Source: Bryobacterales bacterium
Lineage (GTDB): Bacteria; Acidobacteriota; Terriglobia; Bryobacterales; Bryobacteraceae
Direction of reading: 5' to 3'
Assembly: GCA_025462985.1 (NCBI GenBank)
Contig: JAOAPP010000181.1
Location: 1 to 12,022 of the forward strand
Length of the DNA stretch: 12,022 nt
Shown: positions 1-7,015 of the stretch, one piece after another
Layout: each line of letters starts with the position of its first letter
Numbering within the stretch: position 1 is the first letter of the stretch
Program-made: the position numbers and the translations under genes
Notes under the pieces: generated by a model
Database searches by the model: none
What the model was told of the DNA's origin: nothing
What the model saw: only the letters and a program-made list of their open reading frames with translations

Positions 1-1
1 G

Positions 2-574
2 ATGACCATCGCGGCGAAAAATCCGCAGGACTACGGGCTGGACAACGTCGAAGTCGATCCTGCGGTTGAGTACGACACACTGCGGGTCTCGGAGGCAACG
101 AACCTGAATCTCATTGCAGATGCAACGATGCAGCCGCTCTCGGTCATTCGCGAATTAAACCCGGCATTGTTGAAGACCGTGGCTCCGGCAGGCTTTCAGG
201 TGCATGTGCCGAAGGGAGCGGGCGAGACAGCCGAAGTAGCGATCAATGTAGTGCCTGCACCGAACCGCGCGGCCTGGCGCTTGCATCACGTGCTGGCTGG
301 CGACACGCTAGCGGCCATTGCCAAGTCGTATCATCTGACGCCTGAGCGGATTGCCGATGTGAACCATGCGGCGGACTCTCTTGAAGCGGGCGATGTGCTC
401 TTGATTCCCGCCGCATACCACGAGGAGAGCAATGGGCTGAAGGGGCATTCCGCAGTCTCTGGCAGCAGACGTTCAAGTGCACGGCGAGGCGCCCGGATCG
501 CAACTTCCCGGCGTGTTCCTGCTCCCGTTTTGCATCGCAAAGCGGGCATCAGAACGGCCAGCCTGCAGTACTGA
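2..574 (+). CDS. LysM-domain cell-wall protein, C-terminal part (probable MltD-type lytic transglycosylase), 5' end outside window
   Basis: The reading frame is open to the left edge, so this is the C-terminal part of a longer protein and the visible ATG is probably internal. The opening residues (AKNPQDYGL) resemble the stretch that follows the catalytic domain in MltD-like lytic transglycosylases, which cleave peptidoglycan in the periplasm; that assignment is inferred because the catalytic domain is not visible. A degenerate LysM-like unit lies at about residues 24-72. A clearer LysM repeat follows at about 94-139, with the typical pattern H-x-V-x-x-G-D-T-L-x-x-I-A at its start and G-D-V-L-L-I-P at its end. 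LysM binds GlcNAc-containing glycan. The tail (about 150-190) is Ser/Arg-rich and basic, perhaps a disordered wall-binding extension. A strong terminator follows 33 bases after the stop. Confidence 0.75.
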   Translation: MTIAAKNPQDYGLDNVEVDPAVEYDTLRVSEATNLNLIADATMQPLSVIRELNPALLKTVAPAGFQVHVPKGAGETAEVAINVVPAPNRAAWRLHHVLAGDTLAAIAKSYHLTPERIADVNHAADSLEAGDVLLIPAAYHEESNGLKGHSAVSGSRRSSARRGARIATSRRVPAPVLHRKAGIRTASLQY

Positions 575-606
575 TTCAAGGCTCAACAGCAATTCGCGTC
601 ACAAAG

Positions 607-640
607 AAGCTCAGGTTCCGCACCTGAGCTTTTTGTTTTT
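607..640 (+). terminator. Rho-independent terminator after the LysM gene
   Basis: A perfect 10-bp stem (AAGCTCAGGT / ACCTGAGCTT) with a 5-nt loop (TCCGC) is followed by a T-rich run (TTTTTGTTTTT). It lies 33 bases downstream of the LysM-protein stop codon and ends that transcript before the lysine-rich gene. Confidence 0.9.
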
Positions 641-724
641 CACTTGCCATTCGATGACAGGTTGTGAAATCATTTGGCTTCTTGCATCATCTGGAACGTA
701 GTGAGAGGTTGTGAAAGGAGCGAG

Positions 725-1405
725 GTGAGCGAGGTGAGTTCAGTGTATTGGCTTAACCCGGACGACGAAGAAGAAGACGATGACTTCGACTACGAAGACG
801 AGCACGTCGAACTTGAATCTGACAAAGGCGAGTACGACGACGAGGATGACGAAGACGACGATGAGGAAGACGTTGCGGAAGTTGCGACGCCCGCCAAGGC
901 GGCTACGTCCTCTGTAAACGAAAAAGAAGCGGAACTGCATCCCGAGCAAGACAGCGAAGAGTCTGCCGCTCCTGCTGAGGTCAGCCAGCCAGCTCCCTCA
1001 TCGCCTGCCAAGAAGGCACCGGCTTCGAAGTCAGCTCCGGCCAAGAAAGCTACAGCGAAGAAAGCTACAGCGAAGAAGGCCATCGCTCCTTCAAGACCAG
1101 CGGCGAAGAAAGCTGCCGTAAGCGGTGGATCGAAGACCGCTGCCAAGAAAAGCGTTGGGAAGAAAGTGATCGCCAAGAAAGCAGCGAAGAAGGTAGCGCC
1201 GAAGAAGGTAGCGCCGAAGAAGGCTGCGCCAAAGAAGGCTGCAACCAAGAAAGCTGCAACCAAGAAAGCTGGCCCCAAGAAGGCAGCGGCCAAGAAAACC
1301 GCCACAAAGAAGACTGCTTTCAAAGCGGCCCCGAAGAAGACTGCGACCAAGAAGGCACCCGCCAAAAAGACAGCCGCGAAGAAAGGCGCAAGAGGCCGAA
1401 GGTAA
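725..1405 (+). CDS. Bipolar acidic/lysine-rich histone H1-like protein
   Basis: The product is about 226 residues and has two oppositely charged halves. The N-terminal part, just after the motif VYWLNPDDEEED, is very rich in Asp and Glu. A Ser/Ala/Glu/Pro linker follows. The second half is a long run of AKK, TKK and PKK units ending in KKGARGRR, and has no globular domain. The C-terminal half resembles eukaryotic H1 tails and the bacterial histone-like proteins Hc1 and AlgP, which bind DNA or other polyanions through low-complexity basic repeats; DNA binding is therefore an inference. The start is uncertain. An AAAGGAG Shine-Dalgarno sequence at 714-720 favours GTG at 725, GTG at 734 or 743 is possible, and a TTG at 674 opens the same frame without a good ribosome site. 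No signal peptide is visible, so it is probably cytoplasmic. No operon partner is evident, and the next gene is convergent. Confidence 0.75.
   Translation: MSEVSSVYWLNPDDEEEDDDFDYEDEHVELESDKGEYDDEDDEDDDEEDVAEVATPAKAATSSVNEKEAELHPEQDSEESAAPAEVSQPAPSSPAKKAPASKSAPAKKATAKKATAKKAIAPSRPAAKKAAVSGGSKTAAKKSVGKKVIAKKAAKKVAPKKVAPKKAAPKKAATKKAATKKAGPKKAAAKKTATKKTAFKAAPKKTATKKAPAKKTAAKKGARGRR
1021..1390 (+). repeat. Imperfect ~15-bp tandem repeats encoding A/T/P-KK units
   Basis: A 15-base period is visible directly: the unit around AAGAAAGCTACAGCG occurs twice in a row near 1045-1080. Units of the type CCGAAGAAGGTAGCG and ACCAAGAAAGCTGCA are tandemly repeated near 1198-1268. These encode the five-residue K-K-x-A-x rhythm of the basic tail. 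Such tracts change length readily by slippage or unequal recombination, so copy number probably varies between strains. Confidence 0.7.
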
Positions 1406-1417
1406 GAAACCCGGTTC

Positions 1418-1472
1418 GGGCGGGAGGATCTGCGTCAGCTATTCAAGCTCGATCTGCAGATCTTCCTCGCCC
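1418..1472. terminator. Long inverted repeat between convergent genes, possible bidirectional terminator
   Basis: The left arm (1418-1433) and right arm (1456-1472) pair over about 16 bp with one bulged base and one G-T pair, around a 22-nt loop. It occupies most of the gap between the lysine-rich gene (+) and the small unknown gene (-), where a shared terminator is expected. No T-run follows on either strand, so the role is inferred from position and structure. The right arm overlaps a separate 12-bp palindrome (1451-1462). Confidence 0.4.
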
Positions 1473-1486
1473 CCTTCAGGCACAAG

Positions 1487-1708
1487 TTATGCGGACTGCT
1501 TGCGAACCACCGACCGGCAGCGCTCGAACAATTCCAACAGCGAGTCCGCGTATTCTTCGTTGGTTCGAGTAGGCTTTCCCCCGAATCCAGCGGAGCCGCT
1601 GCCCTTTCCGTAGCCAGTCGAAACGGCGATGAACTTCATGAGTTCGAGCGCCACCTCATCCTGATTGGTTGGTTGTTTCTTTTCTTGAGTGTCTAAATCT
1701 TCAGCCAT
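1487..1708 (-). CDS. Small conserved-looking hypothetical protein
   Basis: I do not recognise a family. The ATG at 1708 gives 73 residues. The start is polar (MAEDLDTQEKKQPTNQDEV) and is followed by a predicted helix (ALELMKFIAV), a Gly/Ser-rich flexible stretch (GYGKGSGSAGFGGKP) and a second helix (EEYADSLLELFERCRSVV). There is no signal peptide or membrane segment. An in-frame ATG at 1759 would add 17 residues and is the alternative start; a weak AGGAAAG element precedes the 1708 ATG. The frame stays open far upstream, but that part is antisense to the HipA-like gene and is not credible as protein. The gene is divergent from the HipA-like gene across a 63-bp gap, so the two may share a promoter region. 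No function can be assigned. Confidence 0.6.
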   Translation of the reverse strand: MAEDLDTQEKKQPTNQDEVALELMKFIAVSTGYGKGSGSAGFGGKPTRTNEEYADSLLELFERCRSVVRKQSA

Positions 1709-1771
1709 GCGGGAATTACTTTCCTTCCTAGATGATTCCTTCTCCAACGATTTTGCCATTGCTTCCAGGCT

Positions 1772-2608
1772 ATGCCCCTTCGCGCACGCGCGTTGATCAG
1801 AAAATTGAGAGGCGGGGCGCAGTCCCATCTTATGGAGGCCGAAGATGGGGCATTCTACGTCGTCAAATTCACCAAAAATCCGCAGCATCGGCGCATCCTG
1901 ATTAACGAGTGGCTTGCCTGCGCCTTCCTGCGATACTTGCAGATCCATGTACCGGAGACCACGGCGATTCAGCTCACGCCCGAGTTCATTGAAGGGAGTC
2001 CTGACCTCTACCTTTCTGTTGGTCCCCGGCGGGAGCCTGTGCCTCCGGGCCTGCACTTTGGCTCGCGCATGGCCGTACATCCCGATCGCGTGGCCGTCTT
2101 CGACTTTCTTCCCGACAAGCTGTTGAACAAGATAGAAAACCGCGCGGATTTCCTGGGCACACTGGTGTTCGACAAATGGGCTTGCAATGCGGACTCCAGG
2201 CAAGCGGTCTTCTTCCGCGCGCGCGCCAAGACGTGGACTCCCATCAAAGGCGAGCGGCCGGCGAGAGTGGGCTTCTTTGCCCAGATGATAGACCACGGCT
2301 TTGCGTTCAACGGCCCTCACTGGAGCTTTCAGGACTCCCCGATACAGGGCCTCTACTTCCGCGATTCCGTATACCACGATGTGCACTCTCTCGATTCATT
2401 TCAACCGTGGCTGGACATGGTCCAGAGCTTTCCGATTGAAGTGATCGATTCGGCATTGAAGGAGATACCTCGCGACTGGCTCGAGGAGGATGAATCGGAA
2501 CTGGAAGGTCTATTGGAAGCGCTGGTGAAGCGGCGAGGGCGCGTGCCGGAGTTGATCGAAGACCTGCATCGCCACAAACCTAGCGCGTTTCCAAACTGGC
2601 GGCAATAG
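1772..2608 (+). CDS. HipA-like (HipA_2 family) kinase-fold protein
   Basis: The 278-residue product matches the orphan HipA-like kinase type common in Acidobacteriota and Bacteroidota. Landmarks include GGAQSHLM (14-21), a VVKF strand with probable ATP-binding Lys32, and NEW (45-47) with a candidate partner Glu46. FDKWACNADSRQ (133-144) forms the catalytic loop, MIDHG (172-176) is in the position of the metal-binding DFG-like Asp, and FNGPHWSFQDSP lies just downstream. HipA proteins are Ser/Thr kinases; E. coli HipA phosphorylates glutamyl-tRNA synthetase and causes persistence. This shorter type has no HipB-like antitoxin next to it, so a toxin role is not implied. Unlike HipA, the residue five after the catalytic-loop Asp is Val146 rather than Asn. 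The start at 1772 keeps the conserved RGGAQSH region. The 3' end overlaps the convergent thiO by 29 bp. Confidence 0.75.
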   Translation: MPLRARALIRKLRGGAQSHLMEAEDGAFYVVKFTKNPQHRRILINEWLACAFLRYLQIHVPETTAIQLTPEFIEGSPDLYLSVGPRREPVPPGLHFGSRMAVHPDRVAVFDFLPDKLLNKIENRADFLGTLVFDKWACNADSRQAVFFRARAKTWTPIKGERPARVGFFAQMIDHGFAFNGPHWSFQDSPIQGLYFRDSVYHDVHSLDSFQPWLDMVQSFPIEVIDSALKEIPRDWLEEDESELEGLLEALVKRRGRVPELIEDLHRHKPSAFPNWRQ

Positions 2609-3671
2609 TGTCGGCCAGTACGTCCGCCGTCCAGGGAGCCAGCAGAATGCCGTTTCGGAAGTGCCCGTAGGCGAGGAACAGCCTGTTAGAGTGCCAAGGC
2701 CCGACGTGCAGCGCGTCACTGCCCGGGCGGAACCCCGTCCAGCTTTCAGTGGGCGTCGTCTCGGCCAGATGAGGCAGAACAGCCCCGGCATCAGCGGCCA
2801 GCTTCGCCGTAATCTCAGGGTTCACCTCACGTTCGAATCCCACCCGCTCGACGGACGCACCGGCCAGTAGCAAGCCATTAGCCCGCTGCAGAAGATAGAT
2901 GTTTGTGCCGCGGATGATTGTCGTGCAAGTCTGGTCGGGCTGGCGATAGCCAATGAGATGTCCCTTCACAGGCTCCGAAGCCGGCGGCTGCGGCACGCCG
3001 GCGATCTGGATCCCACCGCTCCAAGCGCCTGCCGCTACGATCACGGCGGCGTATTTCGAAACTCCGTTGCCTGATGTGAGGTCGACGCCTTCGTCGGCAA
3101 GTTTCAGACAGCTCACAGGACAGTTCTCAACCAGTGTGACCCAGAGGCTGCGGTTCGCAGCGATAAGCGCGGTGACCACCTGGCGAGGATTGACGATGCC
3201 GTCTTCCGGATAGAAACGCGCGCCCGCTAGCTTCTCAGTCTGCACGCGAGGCCAGAAGGCGCGAATGCTACCAGCGGAGATGGCCTTTGAAGGAATGCCT
3301 AGCGTGGCCTGGAACGCTGCCCGGCGCTCTAGCGCTTCCAGTTCTTCCCCGGAATAGGCCAGTTCCAATGCACCGCACTCCTGGTAGTCGATCGTGCTGT
3401 GCGTGGCCTGCTCCAGTTCGGCGACGAAGCTCGAGTACATTCGGCGCGATGCGATAGCTGCGGACGTCAGGTCGGACTCTTCGTCCACCTCCCCGCCCGG
3501 CGCGAGCATGCCGGCTCCCGCCCAACTGGCTTCGCCGCCGAGCGTGGATTGGTCATAGACGGTGACTGGGAAGCCGCGTTGCGCCAATCGCCATGCAACA
3601 GAGAGCCCGATAATCCCGCCTCCGGCTATCGCGATTGAGCGCGCAGGGCGCGATGGCCCTGATGAATTCAT
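2580..3671 (-). CDS. thiO: FAD-dependent glycine oxidase ThiO
   Basis: The 363-residue flavoenzyme belongs to the DAO superfamily. ThiO oxidises glycine with O2 to iminoacetate (dehydroglycine) and H2O2, supplying the C2-N unit of the thiazole ring of thiamine in aerobes. The Rossmann FAD motif G-G-G-I-I-G is at 17-22, with acidic Asp40 ending the second strand. The family signature GGEASWAGAGMLAP is at 45-58. GFRP (313-316, with Arg315) and GHFRNGILLAP (336-346, with Arg339) match the substrate- and FAD-binding C-terminus of Bacillus ThiO. Length is normal. Its ATG overlaps the LysR stop codon as ATGA, so it is probably co-transcribed and translationally coupled. No other thiamine gene is in the window, so a more general amino-acid oxidase role is possible, but the motifs favour ThiO. 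Confidence 0.85.
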   Translation of the reverse strand: MNSSGPSRPARSIAIAGGGIIGLSVAWRLAQRGFPVTVYDQSTLGGEASWAGAGMLAPGGEVDEESDLTSAAIASRRMYSSFVAELEQATHSTIDYQECGALELAYSGEELEALERRAAFQATLGIPSKAISAGSIRAFWPRVQTEKLAGARFYPEDGIVNPRQVVTALIAANRSLWVTLVENCPVSCLKLADEGVDLTSGNGVSKYAAVIVAAGAWSGGIQIAGVPQPPASEPVKGHLIGYRQPDQTCTTIIRGTNIYLLQRANGLLLAGASVERVGFEREVNPEITAKLAADAGAVLPHLAETTPTESWTGFRPGSDALHVGPWHSNRLFLAYGHFRNGILLAPWTADVLADTIAASLETR

Positions 3672-4576
3672 GCCATTTCCTGGACCGTTTCCGGCTCCGG
3701 ATTGGCCCGTTTGATCAGTTCCAGAAAAGCGCGAGCGGCATGGCTCAACGCTCGTCTTGCAGGATAGACCAGGCGGATCTTTCGTTCAAGTGTGAGTTCC
3801 TTGACGCGAATCTCTCGCAACAGACCCTGCCTGATCTCCTGGTCCACGCACATGCGCGGAACAAAAGCGACCCCTTCGTTATGCTGCACAAGACGCCGGA
3901 TGGTTTCGATGGTGGGCATCTCAACATCCATGTTCAATGGCACTTTGTAGCGCTGGAACTCCCGCAGCACAGCCTCCCGGTTTGGGGATAGAACGTTGTG
4001 GGCGATGAACGTTTCCATGTCCAGGTCCGTGATCGAGACCTCTTCACGATGGGCAAAGCGATGCTGCGGGGAAACGATGAAGGACAGGCGATCGATGTAG
4101 ATGACCTGCGAATGCAGATGATCATCGTTCGGGTCGTAGCTGATGACTCCCAGCTCCAGTTCTCCATCCAGCAGCTGCGACGGAATCTTGCTGGACTCGG
4201 CGCGCCGCATCTGGATCTTCACCTTGGGAAAGGCGCGGCGGTAGTGTTCAATGTGTTGAATCAGATACAGAGAAGTCGATTCGTTCGCCCCGATAGCCAG
4301 CCTGCCCGCATAGTTATCACGCAGTTCTCGCAGCGCGTTCTCCATGTCCGATTCGAGATTTTGGAAACGCCGGGCATACTCGAGCACAACGCGGCCGGCG
4401 TCGGTCAGCAGCAGTTCGCGCCCGGAGCGGTCAATCAACTTCTCTTTGAGGTCGCTCTCCAGCCGCTGAATGGCAATGGAGATAGCCGGCTGAGTACGGA
4501 GCAGCTTTTCGCCGGCGCGCGAGAAGCTACGCTCGGTCGCCACCGTCAGGAAGACTTTTAAGGGATAGAGTTCCAT
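3668..4576 (-). CDS. LysR-type transcriptional regulator
   Basis: The 302-residue protein (from ATG 4576) has a classical LTTR layout. The N-terminal winged helix-turn-helix (about 1-60) contains the pattern F-S-R-A-G-E-K-L-L-R-T-Q-P-A-I-S, and a linker helix follows to about residue 85. The effector-binding domain (about 88-290) starts with GRLAIGANES. A GTG at 4585 in the same frame would add three residues; the ATG is preferred because MELYPLKVFL is the usual LTTR opening. It is divergent from leuA across a short AT-rich gap and lies directly upstream of thiO with a 4-base ATGA overlap. LTTRs usually regulate the divergent neighbour and themselves, so control of leuABCD, thiO or both is the likely role. 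The effector is unknown, and I cannot assign a named subfamily. Confidence 0.88.
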   Translation of the reverse strand: MELYPLKVFLTVATERSFSRAGEKLLRTQPAISIAIQRLESDLKEKLIDRSGRELLLTDAGRVVLEYARRFQNLESDMENALRELRDNYAGRLAIGANESTSLYLIQHIEHYRRAFPKVKIQMRRAESSKIPSQLLDGELELGVISYDPNDDHLHSQVIYIDRLSFIVSPQHRFAHREEVSITDLDMETFIAHNVLSPNREAVLREFQRYKVPLNMDVEMPTIETIRRLVQHNEGVAFVPRMCVDQEIRQGLLREIRVKELTLERKIRLVYPARRALSHAARAFLELIKRANPEPETVQEMA

Positions 4577-4585
4577 CACGCCCAC

Positions 4586-4672
4586 CCACCCAGGCGTTTA
4601 TGGCATGATTATATCTAATACAACTTGTCAAAAGTATAAATTTGCATAATCTCGCCGATGAACGTACGATGA
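4586..4672. promoter_or_regulatory. Divergent LysR / leuA promoter-operator region
   Basis: This short intergenic stretch is clearly more AT-rich than the flanking genes. On the minus strand a perfect TATAAT (4608-4613) and a TTGACA (complement of 4626-4631) are present, but only about 12 bp apart. On the plus strand TTGTCA (4625-4630) and CATAAT (4645-4650) are about 14 bp apart. Short or awkward spacing is common at LTTR-controlled promoters. A small dyad ATTA-TATC-TAAT (4608-4619) overlaps the minus-strand TATAAT and is a candidate operator half. I saw no leucine-rich leader peptide or attenuator before leuA. Confidence 0.5.
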
Positions 4673-4700
4673 GTGAAGTCGAATTCATCCAGGCGCAAGT

Positions 4701-4706
4701 TAGGAG
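4701..4706 (+). promoter_or_regulatory. leuA ribosome binding site that decides a TTG start
   Basis: TAGGAG lies 8 bases before TTG 4715. The resulting N-terminus ([16 protein letters not shown]) has the usual LeuA opening. The upstream in-frame GTG at 4673 would instead add 14 polar residues not typical of the family. Confidence 0.7.
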
Positions 4707-4714
4707 AGCCCACT

Positions 4715-5881
4715 TTGAGCCGAGTTTACATTTTCGATACCACGTTGCGGGACGGCGAGCAGTCCCCAGGCTGCAGCATGACGAAGGCCGAGAAGCTGAA
4801 GATGGCCTCGCAGCTGGTCGAGCTGGGCGTGGACATCTTAGAAGCTGGCTTCCCGATCGCGTCTGACGGCGACTTCGAGTCAGTTGATGCCATCAGCCGC
4901 GACTTTCCGAACGCGAAAGTCGCGGCCCTAGCTCGCTGCTGCACACAGGACATTGAGCGGGCGGCAGAGGCCCTGCAGCATGCCCGGCGTCCGCGCATCC
5001 ACACCTTTATCGCCACCAGCGACATTCATCTGAAGTACAAGCTGAAGCGGACACGCGAGCAGGTCCTGGATGCTGCGATCAAGGCGGTGGCACTCGCGCG
5101 CAATTACGCGGATGACGTGGAGTTTTCCGCCGAAGACGCAACCCGCACGGATCTCGAGTACCTGGAGCAGGTTTGTAATGCCGTGGTGGATGCGGGTGCG
5201 CGGACCGTGAATCTTCCCGATACGGTGGGCTTTTCTGTCCCTGACGAATATGCCGAATTGATCGGCCGGATGGTAAAAGTGCTGGGCGACCGGGCGATTG
5301 TAAGCGTTCACTGCCATGACGATCTGGGCTTGGCGGTAGCGAATTCGCTGGCCGCTGTTCGGGCCGGTGCGCGGCAGGTGGAATGCACGATAAACGGTAT
5401 TGGCGAGCGTGCCGGAAACGCCGCGCTGGAGGAAATCGTGATGGCGGTGCGAACCCGCCAGGACAGGCTACCGTTCCAAATCAACATTCAATCAGAAAAG
5501 CTCTACAGCACGAGCCAGATGCTGACCCAGTTCATCTCCTTCGGCCCGCAACCGAACAAGGCGATCGTGGGCGAGAACGCGTTTGCGCATGAAGCAGGCA
5601 TTCATCAGGACGGGTACCTGAAAGAGAAGAGCACGTACGAGATCATCAGCCCGCAGTCGGTGGGTGTGCCCGAAGGCAAACTGGTGCTCGGCAAACACAG
5701 CGGGCGCCACGCGTTGAAGAACCGCACGGAAGACCTCGGGTTCCAACTCACGCATGAGGAACTGGAGGAAGTGTACAAGCGGTTCACCTCCGTTGCGGAT
5801 AACAAGAAGGGCATGCGGGACCAGGAGATCGCGAAGCTGGTCCGGACCGTCACCGAGGCCTTCAAGACAAGCGCCGTCTAG
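4715..5881 (+). CDS. leuA: 2-isopropylmalate synthase, short form lacking the regulatory domain
   Basis: LeuA condenses acetyl-CoA with 2-oxoisovalerate to 2-isopropylmalate, the first committed step of leucine synthesis. The TIM-barrel signatures are present (388-residue numbering from TTG 4715): DTTLRDGEQ (8-16, catalytic Arg12 and metal-binding Asp13), the metal-binding HCHDD (199-203), GIGERAGN (228-235) and [11 protein letters not shown] (290-300). [10 protein letters not shown] follows in the subdomain. The protein ends just after this subdomain. Typical LeuA proteins have about 500 or more residues because of a C-terminal leucine-binding domain, which is absent here. The downstream gene starts 9 bases after the stop, so there is no room for a detached remnant. 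Homocitrate or citramalate synthase is the alternative for such short forms, but leuBCD directly downstream and the LeuA-type SAEDATRTD motif favour 2-isopropylmalate synthase. GTG 4673 is an alternative start. Confidence 0.9.
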   Translation: MSRVYIFDTTLRDGEQSPGCSMTKAEKLKMASQLVELGVDILEAGFPIASDGDFESVDAISRDFPNAKVAALARCCTQDIERAAEALQHARRPRIHTFIATSDIHLKYKLKRTREQVLDAAIKAVALARNYADDVEFSAEDATRTDLEYLEQVCNAVVDAGARTVNLPDTVGFSVPDEYAELIGRMVKVLGDRAIVSVHCHDDLGLAVANSLAAVRAGARQVECTINGIGERAGNAALEEIVMAVRTRQDRLPFQINIQSEKLYSTSQMLTQFISFGPQPNKAIVGENAFAHEAGIHQDGYLKEKSTYEIISPQSVGVPEGKLVLGKHSGRHALKNRTEDLGFQLTHEELEEVYKRFTSVADNKKGMRDQEIAKLVRTVTEAFKTSAV

Positions 5882-5890
5882 ACATCAGCA

Positions 5891-6997
5891 ATGAAACTGA
5901 ACATTCTTTTACTTCCCGGCGATGGAATCGGCGTCGAAGTCACGCGCGAGGCGGTCAAGGTTCTCAACCATGTAGCGGTTGCTTACGGGCATGAAGTGGC
6001 GTACAGCGAAGGGCTGCTGGGCGGCATAGCCATTCACAAGACCGGGAACCCTTTCCCGGACGAAACGCGAGAACTGGCGCTCAAGGCGGATGCGACGCTC
6101 ATGGGCGCGGTCGGTTTGCCGGAATTCGACAATGCTCCCCCGGAGAAGCGGCCGGAACGGGGTCTGCTCGGCATTCGAAAGACGCTCGGCGTTTACGCCA
6201 ATCTTCGCCCGGTTCGCTCCTATAGCGCCTTGCTCGATTCTTCGCCGCTGAAGAACGAACTTGTAGATGGCACGGACATGATCATCGTCCGGGAGCTGAC
6301 GGGCGGGCTTTACTACGGCACCCCGCGTGGGATCTCAGGCTCCGGCGCGGAGGAAAAGGCCGTGAACACAATGGTCTATACCCGGCCTGAGATCGAACGA
6401 GTGACCCGCATGGCGTTTCAGCTGGCGCGTAAGCGTCGGAAGAAAGTCACCAGCGTCGATAAGTCGAACGTGCTTGAGAATTCTCAGCTATGGCGGCGAG
6501 TGGTAACCGAGATTGCGGCGGAATTTCCGGACGTAACCCTTGATCATTTGCTGGTGGACAACTGCGCTATGCAACTCGTTCTCAATCCCAAGCGGTTCGA
6601 CGTAGTGCTTACTGAAAACCTGTTCGGCGACATTCTGAGCGATGAAGGGGCGGTATTGGCCGGATCGATCGGCATGCTGCCTTCCGCGTCGATTGGTGAG
6701 CAGAGGCCGTCCGGCGCATGGGTCGGTTTGTATGAGCCGGTACACGGCTCTGCTCCGGATATTGCGGGCCAGAACAAGGCAAATCCGCTCGGAGCAATCG
6801 GGTCCGTCGCGGCGATGCTTGAATACAGCTTCGGCCTGGTCGAAGAGGCGCAGGCAGTCAACCGCGCGATGGAAGAAGTTCTGAATAGCGGTCGCGTTAC
6901 TGCCGATTTGAAGCCGGCAGGCACGCCCGCGACGACCAACCAGGTCGGCGATGCAATCTGTGCGGCCCTCGGGGCCGGCCGGGCTGTGACGGCCTAG
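5891..6997 (+). CDS. leuB: 3-isopropylmalate dehydrogenase
   Basis: The 368-residue protein is of normal length. LeuB oxidatively decarboxylates (2R,3S)-3-isopropylmalate with NAD+ to give 2-oxoisocaproate, and acts as a cytoplasmic dimer needing Mg2+ or Mn2+. The N-terminus [12 protein letters not shown] is the family opening. [27 protein letters not shown], the Asp-containing metal site in [22 protein letters not shown] and the NAD-binding [18 protein letters not shown] are all present. It starts 9 bases after leuA with no obvious Shine-Dalgarno sequence, so translation may be coupled to leuA termination. leuC follows after 18 bases in the same operon. Related isocitrate or tartrate dehydrogenases are unlikely given the context and motifs. 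Confidence 0.96.
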   Translation: MKLNILLLPGDGIGVEVTREAVKVLNHVAVAYGHEVAYSEGLLGGIAIHKTGNPFPDETRELALKADATLMGAVGLPEFDNAPPEKRPERGLLGIRKTLGVYANLRPVRSYSALLDSSPLKNELVDGTDMIIVRELTGGLYYGTPRGISGSGAEEKAVNTMVYTRPEIERVTRMAFQLARKRRKKVTSVDKSNVLENSQLWRRVVTEIAAEFPDVTLDHLLVDNCAMQLVLNPKRFDVVLTENLFGDILSDEGAVLAGSIGMLPSASIGEQRPSGAWVGLYEPVHGSAPDIAGQNKANPLGAIGSVAAMLEYSFGLVEEAQAVNRAMEEVLNSGRVTADLKPAGTPATTNQVGDAICAALGAGRAVTA

Positions 6998-7015
6998 ATT
7001 CACAGCAAGGAAATT

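Noticed and set aside
790..1365. Minus-strand frame of 191 residues, very rich in Phe/Ala and Ser
   Set aside because: It is the mirror of the lysine-rich AAG repeats and acidic GAC/GAA codons on the plus strand; its composition is an artefact.
1709..2386. Upstream extension of the minus-strand frame that ends at 1487 (up to 299 residues)
   Set aside because: It is antisense to the recognised HipA-like gene and has no family-like features. Only the last 73-90 residues lie outside that gene and look like protein.
3998..4561. Plus-strand open frame of 187 residues opposite the LysR gene
   Set aside because: The minus-strand LysR protein has clear domain motifs, and this frame has none.
4642..4866. 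Possible leucine leader peptide or short ORF before leuA
   Set aside because: The frame has no run of Leu codons, overlaps the leuA coding sequence out of frame, and is not followed by an attenuator hairpin.
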